A DNA stretch of 12,697 bases from JBFKOL01 sp041628815 (GCA_041628815.1 JBFKOL010000098.1:1-12697); one strand, 5' to 3'; shown: positions 1 to 7,108, counted from the stretch's first letter. The notes: generated by a model not told the origin, from the letters alone. Program-made: numbers and translations.

Positions 1-951
1 AGGACAATGATCGGTGGCTACGACCTTGACAGTACCCTGGTTAATACCGGCCCATAGCGCTTCCTGGTCTTTGGTTTGCCGCAGCGGAGGACTCATCACC
101 CATTTTGCACCGTCAAAATTCTTTTCGTATAGTGAGGCGTCGAGCAGCAGGTATTGGATACATGTCTCCACAAAAATGTTTTGATTGCGGCGGTTGGACC
201 GGCGAACTGCGTTTAGGGCACCTTCGCAGGTGAGGTGAACAATGTAACCTGGGACGCCGACATACCCCGCCATATCGCAGAAACGGCCGGAGGCTTCAGC
301 TTCGGTAATTTCAGGTTGTGACAGGTAATGATACAGTGGGCTCAGCTTACCTTCGCGACGATGTTTGGCAATAAGTGAATCGATCATATCACCGTTGGTT
401 GCGTGTACGGTCACCATTCCTCCGTGCTTCCTGACTTCCTGCATCAAACCCACCATCTGGCCGTCATCGATCATCAATGCACCTTTGTAGGCCATAAAAG
501 TCTTGAAGGAGTTGATTCCTTCCTCTTCGATCATGGTTCTAATCTCCAATGCGGTGTTTTCATTGAAATCTGTGACAGCCATGTGGAATGAATAATCACC
601 ATAGCAATTGCCATCGGATCTTCCTTTCCAAGCCGATAAGGCATTGGCCAGGCTGTCTCCCTGGGTCTGCAAAACAAAGTCTATCACGGTTGTTGTACCG
701 CCATGCATGGCAGCCAGCGTACCCGTAGCATAGGAATCGCTGGAAAACGTACCCATAAAAGGCATTTCGAGATGTACATGCGGATCGATGCCGCCCGGGA
801 AAATTAGGTTTCCTTGTGCATCGATGGTTCTATCAGCCTTTATATCCAACCTATGACCTATGGTGTGGATCTGTTGTCCTTCGATATAAATATCTCCATG
901 GTAGTCGTCTGAGGCGGTGATGACATGACCGTTTTTGATAAGAAGTGACAT
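1..951 (-). CDS. hydA: Dihydropyrimidinase / D-hydantoinase, C-terminus cut by window edge
   Basis: A cyclic amidohydrolase that opens dihydrouracil or dihydrothymine (and 5-substituted hydantoins) to N-carbamoyl-beta-amino acids, the second step of reductive pyrimidine breakdown; cytoplasmic. The 317 visible residues read without a stop from ATG at 951 to the window edge; the family is about 460-480 residues, so the last third is missing. All metal and catalytic positions fall at the classic D-hydantoinase numbers: H58 and H60 (IDPHVH), carbamylated K150 (FKTFMAYKG), Y155, H183 (TVHATN), H239 (IVHLTCE) and D314 (VATDHCP). The N-terminal strand (LLIKNGHVITA) fixes the start; no clear Shine-Dalgarno precedes it. 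It diverges from the YtcJ-like gene. The family is very sure. Dihydropyrimidinase is preferred over allantoinase because of the FMAYKG and Y155 region; the exact substrate is inferred. Confidence 0.95.
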   Translation of the reverse strand, partial: MSLLIKNGHVITASDDYHGDIYIEGQQIHTIGHRLDIKADRTIDAQGNLIFPGGIDPHVHLEMPFMGTFSSDSYATGTLAAMHGGTTTVIDFVLQTQGDSLANALSAWKGRSDGNCYGDYSFHMAVTDFNENTALEIRTMIEEEGINSFKTFMAYKGALMIDDGQMVGLMQEVRKHGGMVTVHATNGDMIDSLIAKHRREGKLSPLYHYLSQPEITEAEASGRFCDMAGYVGVPGYIVHLTCEGALNAVRRSNRRNQNIFVETCIQYLLLDASLYEKNFDGAKWVMSPPLRQTKDQEALWAGINQGTVKVVATDHCP

Positions 952-1002
952 GTGTTCGCGTTTTGGAGCGCAGACAATTTAAGGAAAATTGCTGGGTGCA
1001 TG

Positions 1003-1023
1003 TTGACAATTGATGATTGATGA
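1003..1023. repeat. Heptamer tandem repeat, 3 units
   Basis: Three head-to-tail 7-bp units, TTGACAA then TTGATGA twice, lie about 50 bases upstream of the dihydropyrimidinase start. It is one of several 7-bp-period repeats in the window, each with its own sequence. Confidence 0.5.
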
Positions 1024-1277
1024 AAAAGACAGAAATAGTATCAGAAATCAAAGTTCTCATATCCTCAATGAGATATGTCTTTGAAAATCACCTTTTTGGA
1101 TTAGGGTTCATGGGAAGTTCAGATGCAGGCATTCTACGGAGCGATTCCCAAAATAAAATGACTCACGAAAAAGCAACCTCCGTTTTTTGTAATAGATTGA
1201 TATTAAGAGTATTAGAAACATATTATGGATGCGAGGCTGCAATCATGGATTCTCGACGATTGGAATTTGTATTTTAA
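1020..1277 (+). CDS. Doubtful small open frame, 85 aa, no known family
   Basis: An ATG at 1020, inside a heptamer repeat, opens an 85-codon frame that ends four bases before the preferred start of the YtcJ-like gene. I do not recognise the product. It has no signal peptide, no membrane segment and no motif; it is mixed in charge with two cysteines. In favour: it lies in an otherwise empty gap and its stop is placed as in a translationally coupled pair. Against: it starts in repeat DNA, has no ribosome binding site, and a frame this long is not rare in a 330-bp AT-rich gap. It may well be chance. Confidence 0.18.
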   Translation: MKKTEIVSEIKVLISSMRYVFENHLFGLGFMGSSDAGILRSDSQNKMTHEKATSVFCNRLILRVLETYYGCEAAIMDSRRLEFVF

Positions 1278-1281
1278 TACA

Positions 1282-2982
1282 ATGTTTAAAATCAGCAATT
1301 CTCTCTTACGTCGATACCGCTATTTTGTCCTCATCGGCATTCTCTTTAACTATGCCTGTGACCATGATGATCGTTCTGCGGCAGACTTGGTTGTTCAAAA
1401 CGGTAACGTATGGACGGGTGACGACAAGCATCCACGGGCATCGGCATTTGCCGTACGCAATGGTGTATTTGTGGCCATTGGGAATGAAAAGGACATGTTA
1501 AAATGGAAAGGAGAAAGAACCGAAGTGATAGACGCTAAGGGGAAATTGATTACACCCGGCTTTATTGATTGTCATGTTCATTTCATCACGGGTGGCTTGA
1601 ACCTGGCGTCCGTCCAGCTCCGGGACGCCGATACCCCGTATCGGTTCATTGAAAGAATTAAGAGGTTTGCAAAAAATACCAGGCAGGGTAACTGGATAAC
1701 AGGAGGTGAATGGGAACATCAATCATGGGGTGGTGAATTGCCTAAAAAAGAATGGATCGACAGTGTGACCCGTGACAATCCCGTTTTTGTAAGAAGATTG
1801 GATGGACATATGGGGCTGGCCAATTCTACGGCTCTCCAATTGGCTGGAATCGATGAAAACACATTACCAGTTGTCGGTGGAGAAATTGTAAAAAATGCAA
1901 AAGGTCAGCCGAGTGGAATATTAAAGGACAATGCTATGAATCTGGTCTTGGATGTCATCCCTCCTCCCACCAAAAGTCAACTCCAACATGCATTGAATGC
2001 TTCGATGGAATATGTTTTGAAAAATGGTGTGACATCGGTTCATCATGTTGCGGGTAGTGAACCAGAGGGCATTGTAGAAGCTTTTGATGATGCAAGAAAA
2101 AAGAATACTCTTAAAACCCGCATTTACGTCTTGATGCCGCTTAAAGATTGGAAATTCATGGTATCAAAAATGGGGCATGATGGCAAGGGTGATGAATGGC
2201 TTAAATACGGTGGAGTGAAGGGTTTTGTGGATGGATCCTTGGGTTCGCATACAGCCGCGTTTGAAAATCCTTATACGGATAAACCAACCGATAAAGGAAT
2301 ATTCATCAATGACAAAGACAGCCTTGTGTCATGGATCAAAAGTGCCGATCGCGCTGGCTTGCAAGTTGCCGTACATGCAATAGGAGATGCAGCCATTCAT
2401 TTTCTTTTGAACACATATGAAATGATACAGGAGGAAAACGGAAGTCGTGGTCAACGATTCAGAATTGAACATGCTCAGCATATTGCACCCAGAGATATCG
2501 AACGTTTTGCCAGGCTGAATGTAATTCCTAGCATGCAGCCTTATCATGCGATAGACGATGGCAGATGGGCAGAAACCGTCATCGGACCGGAAAGGATTAA
2601 AACCACGTATGCCTTTAGGTCGTTATTCGAGGCGAAAGTCAGGGTGGCATTCGGAAGTGACTGGTATGTTGCACCTCCGAATCCCATTGAGGGCATTTAT
2701 GCTGCGGTTACTCGCAGGACCCTGGATAATAAAAACCCGGACGGATGGGTGCCCGAACAAAAGATCAGCGTTGAACAAGCATTGAAAGCCTATACCGTCA
2801 ATGCGGCTTTCGCTTCCTTTGACGAAAACGTCAAGGGTTCCATTGCGAAAGGAAAGTTAGCTGATTTCGTCATACTGGATCAAAACCTGTTCGAAGTATC
2901 ACCAGATTCCATTAGGTATATCCGTGTTCTGGAAACTTTCGTTGGAGGAAGGATGGTTTATAGCGGTGGATTGCTCGACTAA
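1282..2982 (+). CDS. YtcJ-like amidohydrolase (Amidohydro_3), probable lipoprotein
   Basis: A metal-dependent hydrolase of the YtcJ branch of the amidohydrolase superfamily, which acts on amide-type bonds; the substrate is unknown. Numbered from ATG 1282 (566 aa), it shows a beta-sandwich start (VVQNGNVWTG), H98 and H100 (GFIDCHVHF), RRLDGHMGLANS near 172-182, the K313 region (VKGFVDGSLGS), H365 (VAVHAIGDAA), H397 (RIEHAQH) and D460 (FGSDWYV), then a C-terminal sandwich (GKLADFVIL). The open frame reaches back to ATG 1225, but only the start at 1282 places MFKISN..., a basic stretch and a hydrophobic core at the N-terminus. C26 after FNYA, followed by DHDD, suggests a lipoprotein, although the lipobox is irregular. 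The dioxygenase gene follows 32 bp later, so the two are probably cotranscribed. Family sure; start and lipidation likely. Confidence 0.9.
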   Translation: MFKISNSLLRRYRYFVLIGILFNYACDHDDRSAADLVVQNGNVWTGDDKHPRASAFAVRNGVFVAIGNEKDMLKWKGERTEVIDAKGKLITPGFIDCHVHFITGGLNLASVQLRDADTPYRFIERIKRFAKNTRQGNWITGGEWEHQSWGGELPKKEWIDSVTRDNPVFVRRLDGHMGLANSTALQLAGIDENTLPVVGGEIVKNAKGQPSGILKDNAMNLVLDVIPPPTKSQLQHALNASMEYVLKNGVTSVHHVAGSEPEGIVEAFDDARKKNTLKTRIYVLMPLKDWKFMVSKMGHDGKGDEWLKYGGVKGFVDGSLGSHTAAFENPYTDKPTDKGIFINDKDSLVSWIKSADRAGLQVAVHAIGDAAIHFLLNTYEMIQEENGSRGQRFRIEHAQHIAPRDIERFARLNVIPSMQPYHAIDDGRWAETVIGPERIKTTYAFRSLFEAKVRVAFGSDWYVAPPNPIEGIYAAVTRRTLDNKNPDGWVPEQKISVEQALKAYTVNAAFASFDENVKGSIAKGKLADFVILDQNLFEVSPDSIRYIRVLETFVGGRMVYSGGLLD

Positions 2983-3014
2983 AGAGATGAAGACTGCCAC
3001 TGACAAGCGTAACC

Positions 3015-3842
3015 ATGAAAAAAAATGAAATTTATAGAACGGCACAGTCCTTTGGTAATACGGAGAAAATGCCCGTATTATTCCTGGGACATGGTAGCCC
3101 AATGAATGCCATCGAAGAAAATGAGTTTGTGGAAGGATTCCGCAAAATGGGAAGAGTGATCGAAAAGCCCAAAGCCGTTCTTTGCATTTCCGCTCACTGG
3201 GAAACCCATGGAACTCGTATTACCGCGATGGAAAAGCCACGGACAATCCATGATTTTGGAGGGTTTCCTAAGGAGTTGTATGAAGTACAATACCCGGCGC
3301 CCGGAAGTCCAAAGTTGGCGAACCAAACCAAAAATTTGATTGAATCGACCGAGGTAAGCCTCGACGACCTATGGGGACTGGATCATGGTGCATGGAGTGT
3401 CATCAAACATTTGTTTCCAGATGCCGATGTTCCGGTAATCCAGATGAGCCTGGACTACAACATATCTCCTCAAAATCATTATGAGATAGCCAGAGAACTG
3501 GCGCCTTTACGTAGAAAGGGTATTTTGATAATCGGAAGTGGGAATATGGTGCATAACCTTCGAAAAGTAGCCTGGCAGAAGTTGAATGCAGCTGGCTTTG
3601 CCTATGATTGGGCCATAGAAGCAAGCGAAAGAATGAAACAACACATTTGCCGTGATGACCATCAATCACTGATCAATTACGAACGCCAAGGCACGGCATT
3701 TCATCTCGCCATTCCTACCCCTGAACATTATTTACCGTTATTGTATGCGTTGACTTTGAAAGAAAAAAATGAAGAAGTCGAAATTTTTAATGACAAAGCA
3801 GTTGCAGGGGCGATAACCATGACTTCATTGAAGATTGCTTGA
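3015..3842 (+). CDS. ygiD: YgiD/DODA-type extradiol ring-cleavage dioxygenase
   Basis: A LigB-fold, metal-dependent dioxygenase. The E. coli relative YgiD cleaves L-DOPA at the 4,5-bond in vitro; its natural substrate is unsettled. The 275 residues match YgiD nearly end to end as I recall it: MPVLFLGHGSPMNA, ISAHWETHG, TIHDFGGFPKELY, YPAPGSP, WGLDHGAW, GSGNMVHNLR and TPEHYLPLLYAL. The metal ligands expected are H26, H61 and H180, with H238 in EHYLPLL and H124 in DHGAW as further active-site histidines. It is cytoplasmic with no signal peptide; the N-terminus is about a dozen residues longer than E. coli YgiD. It lies 32 bp after the YtcJ-like gene, probably in the same transcript. Its last 18 bases overlap the 3' end of the permease gene on the other strand. 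Family sure; substrate open. Confidence 0.93.
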   Translation: MKKNEIYRTAQSFGNTEKMPVLFLGHGSPMNAIEENEFVEGFRKMGRVIEKPKAVLCISAHWETHGTRITAMEKPRTIHDFGGFPKELYEVQYPAPGSPKLANQTKNLIESTEVSLDDLWGLDHGAWSVIKHLFPDADVPVIQMSLDYNISPQNHYEIARELAPLRRKGILIIGSGNMVHNLRKVAWQKLNAAGFAYDWAIEASERMKQHICRDDHQSLINYERQGTAFHLAIPTPEHYLPLLYALTLKEKNEEVEIFNDKAVAGAITMTSLKIA

Positions 3843-5495
3843 GAAAGGTGGGTCATTCTTCATCACTACCCAATACACTAAAAACGTCACTGCAAAACCA
3901 CTGAACCACGACAAGGTATATAGAAATTCTAACGTGGGAATGAATAGGCCGATCAACGCGGTAATCACGCCTGCCGCTAAGGCAATCATAGCATTCCAAT
4001 TGATGCCGTTTACATAGCTGTATTCTCCTTTAACCTCAAATAGCGCAGCCACGTTCATTTCCTTTTTCCGAATACAATAATAATCGCACATGATGATGGC
4101 AAGGACCGGGCCGAGGAAACCACTCACAAAAAGGAGTAGATTGCTGATCTCGTCCAGGAGCCACCACGGGCATATGATTATACCTAGAATCGCCGTAATC
4201 ATTCCTCCGGAACGAAAACTGATTTTTGAGGGTAATAGATTGGAAAAGGCGTTTGCGGGAGCAATAACGTTAGCCGCTATATTCGTGCTCAGGGTAGCGA
4301 TGATCATGAGGACTTGGGCCACTATTACCACCGAGGCGTTGTCAAACTGGCCGATCAGGCTGACGGGATCCCACGGAGCATCTTCAGCCACCAATACATT
4401 GGGAAAAATGACGATTGCGGCGCAGGTGACGAAGATACCCACGAAAGAAAAAAGCACCATGGTGCCTGGCAAACCGATGAATTGTCCTAACACCTGGTTG
4501 CGTTGTGTACTCGTAAATCTCGTAATATCCGCTATACTGATCGCCATGGTCGCCCAGAAGCCCACCATCGCCGTCAGCCACAGGAGGTAAGACCACATGC
4601 GATTCAAAAGTCCATTTTCTTCATTTTGAGCAGACGGGACTACCTGGGTAGATGTTTTTTCTCCTTTGCGAAATGTAACCCCAATCGTTAATGGCCCAGA
4701 TGGACTCATGGATTGTCCGTATGAATTCAACAACATCCAGTCAGATTGGGTCCCATCAGAACGGTGCAAACTAAAAGCTTCGGCTTTCATCCTTCCATCA
4801 ACATCTGTCAACGGGTAAAATGCCAGTGACTGATCACCTGTTTGCAATACGGTAGGTTGTCTCAACTGCTCACTTTGCGCCAATACTTTGGAAAAACTAC
4901 CCACTTCACCTGCCCCCCATACAATAAGAGCTATTCCGATAGCAAGTAAAATTGGGGCAGCAAACTTTTCAAGCCATTTGATGCTCTCGGTCCCTTTCCA
5001 GATAAAATAAACGTTCATCAACCAAAACAATCCGAAACCTATGAACTTGCCCATATCCATTGCGCTGGTAGGCTGGTTACCCTGCATTGCATGCCAGATA
5101 GCATAGAATGCCAATCCCCCGATCCACGTCTGGATACCAAACCACCCGCAAGCCACAACACCCCGCACGACAGCGGCGAGGTGTACTCCTTTTATCCCAA
5201 ATGAAGCTCTTCCTAATACCGGGAATGGAATGCCAAATTTGACCCCGGCATGTCCATTCATTACCATCGGAACCGTGATGATGATATTGCCAAGTGCTAT
5301 GATTACCAGGGCCTCTACCCAATTGAGACCACTTTTAATCATATAGGATGCAAGCAGATAGGTCGGTATGCATACGGCCATTCCTACCCAAATGGCAGCC
5401 ATGTCCCACAATCCCCAGGTGCGATCTTCAGTAGGTATTGGGGCAAGATCTTCGGAGTACAGTGGAGAGGTGCGGTCGATTTCAGAATTATTCAT
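3825..5495 (-). CDS. NCS1-family nucleobase/hydantoin/allantoin permease with extra loop
   Basis: A 12-helix inner-membrane symporter of the NCS1 family (cytosine, uracil, allantoin, hydantoin or thiamine uptake with Na+ or H+). Numbered from ATG 5495 (556 aa), helices lie near 27-53, 59-80, 104-135, 150-166, 177-196, 299-324, 337-364, 383-416, 431-446, 449-471, 501-520 and 523-544. Family signs are DRTWGLWDMAAIW, W118 and Q122 in GWFGIQTWIGG (matching W117/Q121 of Mhp1), GFWATM with W314, ADITRF and NIAANVIAPAN. Residues about 197-296 form a hydrophilic loop between helices 5 and 6; usual members have a short loop there and about 490 residues. A TTG at 5516 would add seven residues; ATG 5495 is preferred. 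The dihydropyrimidinase and cytosine deaminase nearby suggest a pyrimidine or hydantoin cargo, which is inference. Confidence 0.92.
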   Translation of the reverse strand: MNNSEIDRTSPLYSEDLAPIPTEDRTWGLWDMAAIWVGMAVCIPTYLLASYMIKSGLNWVEALVIIALGNIIITVPMVMNGHAGVKFGIPFPVLGRASFGIKGVHLAAVVRGVVACGWFGIQTWIGGLAFYAIWHAMQGNQPTSAMDMGKFIGFGLFWLMNVYFIWKGTESIKWLEKFAAPILLAIGIALIVWGAGEVGSFSKVLAQSEQLRQPTVLQTGDQSLAFYPLTDVDGRMKAEAFSLHRSDGTQSDWMLLNSYGQSMSPSGPLTIGVTFRKGEKTSTQVVPSAQNEENGLLNRMWSYLLWLTAMVGFWATMAISIADITRFTSTQRNQVLGQFIGLPGTMVLFSFVGIFVTCAAIVIFPNVLVAEDAPWDPVSLIGQFDNASVVIVAQVLMIIATLSTNIAANVIAPANAFSNLLPSKISFRSGGMITAILGIIICPWWLLDEISNLLLFVSGFLGPVLAIIMCDYYCIRKKEMNVAALFEVKGEYSYVNGINWNAMIALAAGVITALIGLFIPTLEFLYTLSWFSGFAVTFLVYWVVMKNDPPFSSNLQ

Positions 5496-5530
5496 CTCAT
5501 GGAATTCAGATTTCAAAATACGAAAAGAGA

Positions 5531-5565
5531 GGTTACTGGTTACTCAGTACTGGGTACAGGGTGTA
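5531..5565. repeat. Heptamer tandem repeat, 5 units
   Basis: Five 7-bp units around the consensus GGGTACT: two exact GGTTACT units first, then three diverged ones (CAGTACT, GGGTACA, GGGTGTA). It lies 36 bases upstream of the permease ATG, where its promoter would be expected. Confidence 0.6.
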
Positions 5566-5662
5566 CGCCTTTGCACAAGACTTCGATTCACAGGCTGGGT
5601 GCTAGGATGCCCAGTGGTCAAGTTGCCGGGATGCATAAGATTGGTAACCGATCCATTCACCC

Positions 5663-5697
5663 ATCTGAAATCAAATATCACATATCTGAAATCCTTT
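5663..5697. repeat. Heptamer tandem repeat, 5 units starting with ATC
   Basis: Five 7-bp units all begin with ATC; the first and fourth are identical (ATCTGAA), the others end in AAAT, ACAT and CTTT. It stands 56 bases upstream of the cytosine deaminase start and has the same period as the block at 5531-5565 but an unrelated sequence. Confidence 0.6.
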
Positions 5698-5752
5698 GGC
5701 CATTCGAAGAAAAATCATGAATTCTTTATAAGATGTTGATTTATCTTTCCAC

Positions 5753-6199
5753 ATGACATTGATAAATCCTTTTATGCGTGCTGCAATCGACGAAGCTAAA
5801 TTGGGTCGGCAGGAAGGCGGCATTCCTATCGGAAGCGTGCTTGTATACGATGGAAACATCATCGGGAGAGGGCATAACCGCCGCGTACAAAATGGAAGTC
5901 CGATTCTGCATGGTGAAATGGACGCACTGGAAAATGCAGGCCGCCAGCCGGCCAGTATTTATCGCAATTGTGTGCTTTACACAACCCTTTCTCCCTGTGC
6001 CATGTGCAGCGGCGCCATCTTGCTCTATGAAATTCCGAAAGTGGTCATTGGAGAGAATGAAACTTTTCGTGGTGAAGAAACGCTTTTGATTTCCAGAGGT
6101 GTAGATTTGACCATTTTAAACCTGGAAGAATGTATCGAAATGATGCGCACATTCATCCGGCAAAATCCATCCTTGTGGAATGAAGACATTGGAATTTAA
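5753..6199 (+). CDS. Cytosine deaminase, yeast Fcy1 type (CDA fold)
   Basis: A zinc-dependent deaminase expected to turn cytosine into uracil for salvage or breakdown; cytoplasmic, 148 aa (Fcy1 has 158). It shows GGIPIGSVLV, RGHNRRVQNGS, HGE with zinc ligand H53 and proton shuttle E55, and LYTTLSPCAMC with ligands C82 and C85. Unlike TadA or GuaD, the whole C-terminal half follows Fcy1 as I recall it: YEIPKVVIGENETF, GEETLLISRG and the ending PSLWNEDIG. N42, F105, W142 and D145 correspond to substrate-contacting N51, F114, W152 and D155 of yeast. It is unrelated to the usual bacterial CodA, an amidohydrolase. It has no signal peptide. The NCS1 permease is read away from it on the other strand, a plausible transport partner. 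Fold is certain; cytosine as substrate is strong but inferred. Confidence 0.9.
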   Translation: MTLINPFMRAAIDEAKLGRQEGGIPIGSVLVYDGNIIGRGHNRRVQNGSPILHGEMDALENAGRQPASIYRNCVLYTTLSPCAMCSGAILLYEIPKVVIGENETFRGEETLLISRGVDLTILNLEECIEMMRTFIRQNPSLWNEDIGI

Positions 6200-6223
6200 C
6201 CATCGGAATTATTATTGATCGCA

Positions 6224-6241
6224 TTTTGGCGCGCACCAAAA
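6224..6241. other. Small hairpin after the deaminase gene
   Basis: TTTTGG (6224-6229) and CCAAAA (6236-6241) can pair around a six-base loop, 25 bases past the deaminase stop. The stem is short and poor in G and C, and no T-run follows on the plus strand, so it is at best a weak terminator or an RNA-processing stem. The minus reading also begins with TTTTGG, so it does not favour either direction. Confidence 0.2.
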
Positions 6242-6274
6242 GACCCGAGTCAATTATTTCATTGCTGTCTTTAA

Positions 6275-6306
6275 TTTGCCATTCTACCTCATCGTTATAA
6301 ACTTTG
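6275..6306 (+). promoter_or_regulatory. Bacteroidota-type promoter for the VIT-family gene
   Basis: TTTG at 6275-6278 is followed, after 20 bases, by AAACTTTG at 6299-6306. This matches the Bacteroidota housekeeping consensus (TTTG near -33, TAnnTTTG near -7) at all but one position. Transcription would start near 6312, leaving a leader of about 20 bases before ATG 6334. It suggests the VIT-family gene is expressed on its own and not only by read-through from the deaminase gene. Confidence 0.5.
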
Positions 6307-6333
6307 AATATCTCATGTATTAAAATTTAGTTG

Positions 6334-7062
6334 ATGGCCAATAACAATCAAACAGAACGAAGCTCATCCGAAGAATACCGCGCCCCCCACTTCATTCACA
6401 GAAGCAATATCCTGAGGGCCGCAGTATTAGGGGCTAATGACGGTATTTTGTCCACTGCCAGCCTGGCCATCGGAATGGCGGCCGCTAGTGAATTCCGCGA
6501 ACCGGTAATACTCGCAACACTGGCGGGTCTTGTTGCCGGAGCACTTTCCATGTCAGCCGGCGAATATGTCTCCGTCAGCTCACAGACGGATATAGAAAAA
6601 GCTGACATTGAACGCGAGAAGCAAGAGCTCAGGGATATGCCGGAAATCGAACTTTTACGGCTGGCTGAAATCTACGAAAATCGGGGGCTGTCCTCGCAGA
6701 CAGCTTTGACTGTCGCCAAAGAACTCCACAAATACGATGCTTTAGAGGCACATGTCAGGGATGAACTTGGTATCAATGAATTCAGCCAGGCCAAACCTGT
6801 TGAGGCGGCTCTCATGTCGGGGACTGCATTTACTGTAGGCGGACTTTTACCCTTGCTCGTAGTTTTGTTTTTTCCCTTGAACCAACTTGAAATCTACCTC
6901 TATGTTTTTTCAATTGCATTTCTCGTCCTATTGGGATCTGTCGCAGCCAAAGCAGGAGGGTCAAGCATTTTTAAGGCGGTCGTTAGAATTACCTTCTGGG
7001 GGACGGCAGCCATGTTAATTACCGCCTTGGTCGGTTATTTCTTTGGTCTAAACATCGGATAG
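6334..7062 (+). CDS. VIT1/CCC1-family membrane protein (iron/manganese transporter type)
   Basis: A small membrane protein of the VIT/CCC1 family, whose studied members move Fe(II) or Mn(II) out of the cytosol. The 242 residues show the family order: first helix with RAAVLGANDGILSTASL (D36), second helix LAGLVAGALSMSAGEYVSVSSQ (M73, E77), a charged cytoplasmic stretch of about 84-155 with repeated acidic residues that acts as metal-binding domain in plant VIT1, then three hydrophobic helices near 157-180, 185-207 and 218-240. Five helices is the usual number. A TTG directly before the ATG could add one residue; ATG is preferred. A promoter-like pair lies just upstream. Its gene runs toward the isomerase gene. 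Metal choice and direction of transport cannot be read from the sequence, and it has no evident link to the pyrimidine genes. Confidence 0.92.
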   Translation: MANNNQTERSSSEEYRAPHFIHRSNILRAAVLGANDGILSTASLAIGMAAASEFREPVILATLAGLVAGALSMSAGEYVSVSSQTDIEKADIEREKQELRDMPEIELLRLAEIYENRGLSSQTALTVAKELHKYDALEAHVRDELGINEFSQAKPVEAALMSGTAFTVGGLLPLLVVLFFPLNQLEIYLYVFSIAFLVLLGSVAAKAGGSSIFKAVVRITFWGTAAMLITALVGYFFGLNIG

Positions 7063-7080
7063 CTCAGATATTTAACGGCT

Positions 7081-7108
7081 CTTGATCCTTGATTCTTGAC
7101 TCTTGACT
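7081..7108. repeat. Heptamer tandem repeat, 4 units of CTTGAnn
   Basis: Four 7-bp units follow CTTGAYN: CTTGATC, CTTGATT, then CTTGACT twice. They lie in the 115-bp gap where the VIT-family and isomerase genes converge. Apart from the short palindrome TCTCAATTGAGA (7159-7170) nothing else stands out there, and no standard terminator is seen. Confidence 0.65.

Larger units (their letters stand above)
952..1281. other. 330-bp divergent intergenic region
   Basis: This gap separates the divergent dihydropyrimidinase and YtcJ-like genes and must hold both promoters. It is richer in A and T than the flanking genes. It contains a short heptamer repeat (1003-1023) and a doubtful 85-codon open frame (1020-1277). 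I found no convincing TTG / TAnnTTTG pair in a usable position on either strand, no strong inverted repeat that could be an operator, and no RNA gene. Confidence 0.5.
5496..5752. other. Divergent intergenic region, rich in heptamer-phased repeats
   Basis: This 257-bp gap between the divergent permease and cytosine deaminase genes should carry both promoters. Two blocks of 7-bp-period repeats (5531-5565 and 5663-5697) fill much of it. A shorter pair of similar heptamers (GCTGGGT then GCTAGGA, 5594-5607) and an imperfect CTGGG/CCCAG inverted repeat lie between them. Open frames that cross it run antisense into the permease gene and look like chance. On the permease side TATTTTG (5515-5521, minus) resembles a -7 element one base short. 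Confidence 0.5.

Noticed and set aside
1225..1281. Upstream ATG adding 19 residues to the YtcJ-like protein
   Set aside because: The extra residues would bury the basic and hydrophobic signal segment inside the protein. The start at 1282 gives a normal export signal.
4090..4590. A 166-codon open frame on the plus strand
   Set aside because: It is wholly antisense to the permease gene, whose membrane helices and NCS1 motifs are clear. The product is rich in Met, Ile, Ala and Thr, as antisense frames of membrane genes often are, and has no family sign.
5531..5697. CRISPR-like or phage attachment repeats
   Set aside because: Units are 7 bp, head to tail without spacers, and no cas, integrase or tRNA gene is near.
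5250..5739. Open frames of 156 and 123 codons running out of the permease gene toward the deaminase gene
   Set aside because: They are antisense to the permease N-terminus and continue through heptamer repeats. No start signal, motif or membrane pattern supports them.
5742..5749. TATCTTTC as a -7 element for the cytosine deaminase gene
   Set aside because: It ends three bases before the ATG and no TTG lies at the right distance upstream.
5753..6199. tRNA adenosine deaminase (TadA) or guanine deaminase
   Set aside because: The zinc motif is HGE, not the HAE of TadA, and the C-terminal WNEDIG block and overall order follow Fcy1.
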